From NCBI RefSeq assembly GCF_027887165.1, contig NC_077230.1, positions 33,927,351-33,991,350 of the forward strand: a stretch of 64,000 bases of DNA, read 5' to 3'. Below are positions 62,001 to 64,000 of this stretch, in pieces. Source of the DNA: Monodelphis domestica. Taxonomy: Eukaryota > Chordata > Mammalia > Didelphimorphia > Didelphidae. The notes beneath the pieces are model-generated. The model made no database searches and was not told the origin of the DNA. It saw only the letters and a program-made list of their open reading frames with translations. The stretch's first letter is position 1. Each line of letters starts with the position of its first letter. A program made the position numbers and the translations under genes.

Positions 62001-63588
62001 CTGATAGTTTTTGCTCCTTTCTGAACAAAGGAGATATATATGTGTGCATGTGTATGTATATTTTTATATCTCTAGTTTTTGTCCCAGACTAAGATTTTCC
62101 ATTACAATTAGTCAGAGGATGGCAATCTTTTAATGCTGCTTTAATTTACCTTAGTTTTAAAGAGCCTTCTGTTTCTGCTTACTTTACATTATTTAATGTG
62201 GGGTTTTTTAATGTCTCATAGAATTCTTATTGTTAATTTCAAAAACTTAATAATATCTCATTATATAATATAACACAGCATTTGTTCAGGTCTTCCCAAA
62301 TTAACAGACACTTTGTATTCAGACAAAGAATATGTGAGTGTATCCATATTCCCTTGATTTCCTGCCTTTGATGACTTTGGGGTTTCTCTTCTATTCTAGT
62401 TGCATTGATTTTGTTCATGTTAAATCTTTCTTAGTAGTGCAAAATTTCTATTTTTTTCTTTTATTATGATCACTAACCCCCTAGTTTTTTACCATCAATA
62501 TGCCTCACAAATAGAGGTCTAAGATGTCTCATTCCTGTTGATTTTCTAATTTTGAATGCTGTATGGATATTGGTTCATATTAAGGTTGTATATGCAACTT
62601 GAATTCATGATGGTAAATTATATACTCTTTCATATTCAAACTTTCATCTGTATCACCTGACTTCCAGTTTTTCTCAGGCCTTCCAGAATACAGAATCCTT
62701 CCTCTCTCATTTTTGTTTTTGGGTTTTTGAACTCCTGGATTGCTGAGTTAATTATCTTCTGGGACTTACTTATGGTAGAATATTTTATGAACTTTTAATT
62801 ATTGCCAAGTAATCTTGAATAATTTTATTATTTTTGAAGGTTCAGTTTGAGGACCTGTTAATTTTAGACCTCTTTTATTATTCTTGTTTTTAACATTTCC
62901 ATTAAGATTCCTTTTCACAACAATCTCTGACCAACAATCTTTTATTTTATGTCTTTCTGTATCCTGTCTCTAAGGCTTTCCCCAAAATGCTGGTCTACCA
63001 ATTTGTAAGCCCCTGGAGGTGAAGGAATGTTTTATCTTTATATCCCTAGGACAACACACGGGCTTGCAATTTTAAGATGCTTAAGAAGTTATGATTGAAT
63101 TAGTTGCTCATGTTGTTATGCTGATGCATAAGCAGGCTCTAGCTTTTTATTCTGTGCTATTTAGCTAGATGTTTTGGCAAACTCTTTAAAATGTTTTACT
63201 ATAATTTTGAAATGACCATCTGTCCTCTAATAATGATAATGTCTTTGGAAGAAAGATCAAAGTATATATTTAATCTTTCAAAGTGTGTATATGGGTATAT
63301 TGGTATATATTTCATTTTGCAAAAAGTATAAAAGTATTTACTACTGCCTCCTTAAAACCTCTTTCCTATCCAATTATGAAATCTTTAAACATTAGCACAT
63401 TAGGAGAGTGGATTTTGTTTGTTTACTTTAAGCATGTTCTTGAGATTTCTTAGCTTTAGGCCTATATTGTAATTACACTTTCTAAACATTTTCTCCATTT
63501 AAAGGAAAAAAATTGGAGATATCACTATTGTGAGAGGACAAGCAAGTATTTGTACAACTTCAAGAGAACCATGGTACTGGATGGCCAG
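53235..63588 (+). CDS. PPP1R9A-like: Neurabin-like PDZ-SAM gene, unit 2 (3' part outside window)
   Basis: Coding exons 53235-53289, 59181-59301, 61033-61140, 61602-61707 and 63505-63588; the first four join in one open frame with a complete PDZ domain. The carboxylate loop reads ELGL (GLGI in neurabin), followed by VFITEIIEGGAVHKLG (VKTVTEGGAAQRDG in human) and GREPPE. The last visible exon has one more A than its unit 1 counterpart. It stays open, but in another frame and ending in phase 0, which does not fit the phase needed by the coil exon seen in unit 1. Unit 2 may therefore make a truncated protein, or the base may be an assembly error or allelic variant. Its coil-SAM cassettes are beyond the window. 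Confidence 0.78.
53470..53800 (+). mobile_element. Old L1 RT-region fragment
   Basis: Diverged translation with an IEH-HFYILFPKALARTNKDIL-like stretch, similar to the region after the RT catalytic motif of L1. Frames are broken. Confidence 0.45.
53811..54612 (+). mobile_element. Probable L1 5' region
   Basis: GGGCAGAACTAAGATGGTGG resembles an L1 5'-end start (agccaagatggcgg). A GC-richer leader follows, then from about 54430 an ORF1-like start (MSKQQYQNTLTIERYFGARE) that is soon broken. Family assignment is uncertain. Confidence 0.4.
54613..56760 (+). pseudogene. CIBAR1: CIBAR1 (FAM92A) processed pseudogene
   Basis: An intronless copy of the BAR-domain protein FAM92A: ATG at 54720, reading MLRRTLENRDAQTKQLQDAV and ending DDELDVTEEEN at 55628. 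It carries a GC-rich 5' untranslated region, a long 3' untranslated region, AATAAA at 56721-56726 and a poly-A tail. A perfect 16-bp target duplication, AAGAAACGTGTCTCTG, flanks it at 54613-54628 and 56745-56760. Two frameshifts (near 54860 and 55011) and about 50 extra bases at 55150-55202 break the frame. The 3' half (55164-55628) is a 154-codon open frame covering the rest of the BAR domain and acidic tail. The parent protein works at cilia and membranes; this copy cannot encode it. Confidence 0.95.
56761..56940 (+). repeat. CORE-type SINE 3' part
   Basis: GCTGGACAAGTCACTTAACC, CCCAGTTTCCTCTTCTGTAA and CATAAAGAGTCAGATACAAC are the core and tail of a marsupial MIR-like SINE. The CIBAR1 retrocopy inserted at or near its 5' end. 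Confidence 0.75.
57110..58885 (+). mobile_element. Diverged L1 with 5' inversion
   Basis: 57110-57335 is antisense ORF2 (minus-strand frame DDLTIPDIKVYYK). From 57336 the element reads in sense through the ORF2 C-terminus to a tail near 58880. About 50 bp of the same ORF2 segment is present on both sides in opposite orientation, with a 33-bp tandem repeat at the junction (57336-57368 and 57369-57401). This is the usual footprint of twin-primed L1 integration. Frames are broken. Confidence 0.75.
58960..59009. repeat. (TA)n microsatellite
   Basis: About 24 uninterrupted TA repeats, 170 bases upstream of the PDZ exon at 59181. Confidence 0.95.
59181..59301 (+). CDS. PDZ exon (first part) of unit 2
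   Basis: Acceptor TATTTATAG and donor TG|GTGAGT; 121 nt. It encodes DNELGLCTCIFFDPADEDGK, then EPGVFITEIIEGGAVHKLG. The ELGL peptide-binding loop, the acidic insert and EGGA-H--G match the neurabin PDZ. Together with the preceding base from 53289 it gives K-G-DNELGL. The equivalent exon of unit 1 must lie just before base 1. Confidence 0.9.
61033..61140 (+). CDS. PDZ exon (middle part) of unit 2
   Basis: Same splice sites and phases as 1080-1187 and one base different, giving Ile for Val in the PDZ helix ([13 protein letters not shown]). Confidence 0.92.
61602..61707 (+). CDS. PDZ end and post-PDZ exon of unit 2
   Basis: Counterpart of 1659-1764. After [10 protein letters not shown] it reads [18 protein letters not shown] where unit 1 has [18 protein letters not shown]. 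Five replacement and two silent changes in 106 bases, most of them clustered within 20 bases. Confidence 0.9.
63505..63588 (+). CDS. Linker exon of unit 2, one base longer than in unit 1
   Basis: 84 nt against 83 nt in unit 1, because of seven instead of six A after the first G. In the phase set by the previous exon it reads [20 protein letters not shown], then RTMVLDGQ, without a stop, and leaves in phase 0. With the coil exon as seen in unit 1 (starting TGACCT) the next codon would be TGA. Confidence 0.6.
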
Positions 63589-63589
63589 G

Positions 63590-63625
<36 letters not shown>

Positions 63626-64000
63626 GTATATATATAAGCTTTTATTGAGTATGTAAACTACTGGTTTTTTAGACAGAACTTAGTGAAAGATTAATAATAA
63701 AATAACCATATGCTTTTGCCTCTAGATTCCATTTACTGGGAAGATTTCCAAATTGGAGACTCAATTTTGAAAAAAATATTTATATTCAGTGGGTTTTTTG
63801 GATAATATTTTCCTGATGAGGAATGGCCTAATCATTTCTGGCTCATAAATATATAGAATGAAATAATATAATGCATTAAAATAAGTAAATATCAGGAATA
63901 GAAGAAATCTGGAAACATCTTGATAAACTTTGATGTAAAGCAAATAGAACAGATTAAAAACAAAAACAAAAAGAATGTTTTTTTTAAACTTTAGCTTCTG

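Larger units (their letters stand above)
59971..64000. repeat. Right copy of the tandem segmental duplication
   Basis: Matches 1-4049 to the end of the window, with about 2-3% base differences in the non-coding parts compared and different lengths of simple repeats (TTTTG run at 1530/61480, AT run at 3648/63590). Confidence 0.95.

Noticed and set aside
1-64000. CRISPR arrays, bacterial operons, rRNA or integrated viral genes
   Set aside because: No spaced repeats, ribosome-binding-site-led gene runs, rRNA-like sequence or capsid/envelope-like frames were seen; the only retroviral trace is the probable solo LTR at 5058-5648.

Overview
The window is a piece of a vertebrate nuclear genome, almost certainly a marsupial. 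It is AT-rich, with long introns, tRNA-derived CORE-type SINEs of marsupial style, many L1 fragments on both strands and one nearly full-length L1. There is no prokaryotic or viral gene organisation. Every real coding signal except one retrocopy lies on the + strand and belongs to a single gene family: a fast-evolving relative of neurabin/spinophilin (PPP1R9 family; PDZ, short helical linker, C-terminal SAM). I recognised the family from memory of the human PPP1R9A protein (PDZ pattern, GREPPE after the PDZ, SAM pattern and a basic helix after the SAM). No search was run.

Layout. (1) Bases 1-19067 hold the body of unit 1: two PDZ exons (1080-1187, 1659-1764), one linker exon (3564-3646), then cassette A, six exons from 6437 to a stop at 19067. 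All splice phases agree. Its 5' exons lie before the window. (2) 19068-29590 is 3' flank: a roughly 1.4-kb minisatellite, old L1 pieces and SINEs. (3) 29599-47296 is cassette B, a diverged duplicate of cassette A only (coil to SAM), with no PDZ or first exon of its own. Its last intron carries a nearly complete minus-strand L1 (40080-46384). (4) 47297-50470 is flank. (5) Unit 2 starts at a candidate TATA/CCAAT promoter (about 50470-50660). A 1.6-kb palindromic AT island follows in the presumed first intron, then a first coding exon ending at 53289, then PDZ exons at 59181-59301, 61033-61140 and 61602-61707 and a linker exon at 63505-63588. The long intron 53290-59180 holds L1 pieces and a CIBAR1 (FAM92A) processed pseudogene with a perfect target-site duplication. 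(6) Bases 59971-64000 are a near-identical copy of 1-4049, so the whole locus is tandemly duplicated with a period of about 60 kb.

How the parts may work together. Each 60-kb unit appears to have one promoter and PDZ module followed by two coil-SAM cassettes. The linker exon ends in phase 2, and both cassette A (6437) and cassette B (29599) begin in the matching phase. Either could therefore be joined to the same PDZ module, giving two proteins with different C-termini (about 420 and 376 residues if the 5' exons are as in unit 2). This is inference; no transcript data were available. The predicted protein starts just before the PDZ, so it would lack the F-actin-binding and PP1-docking N-terminus of neurabin.
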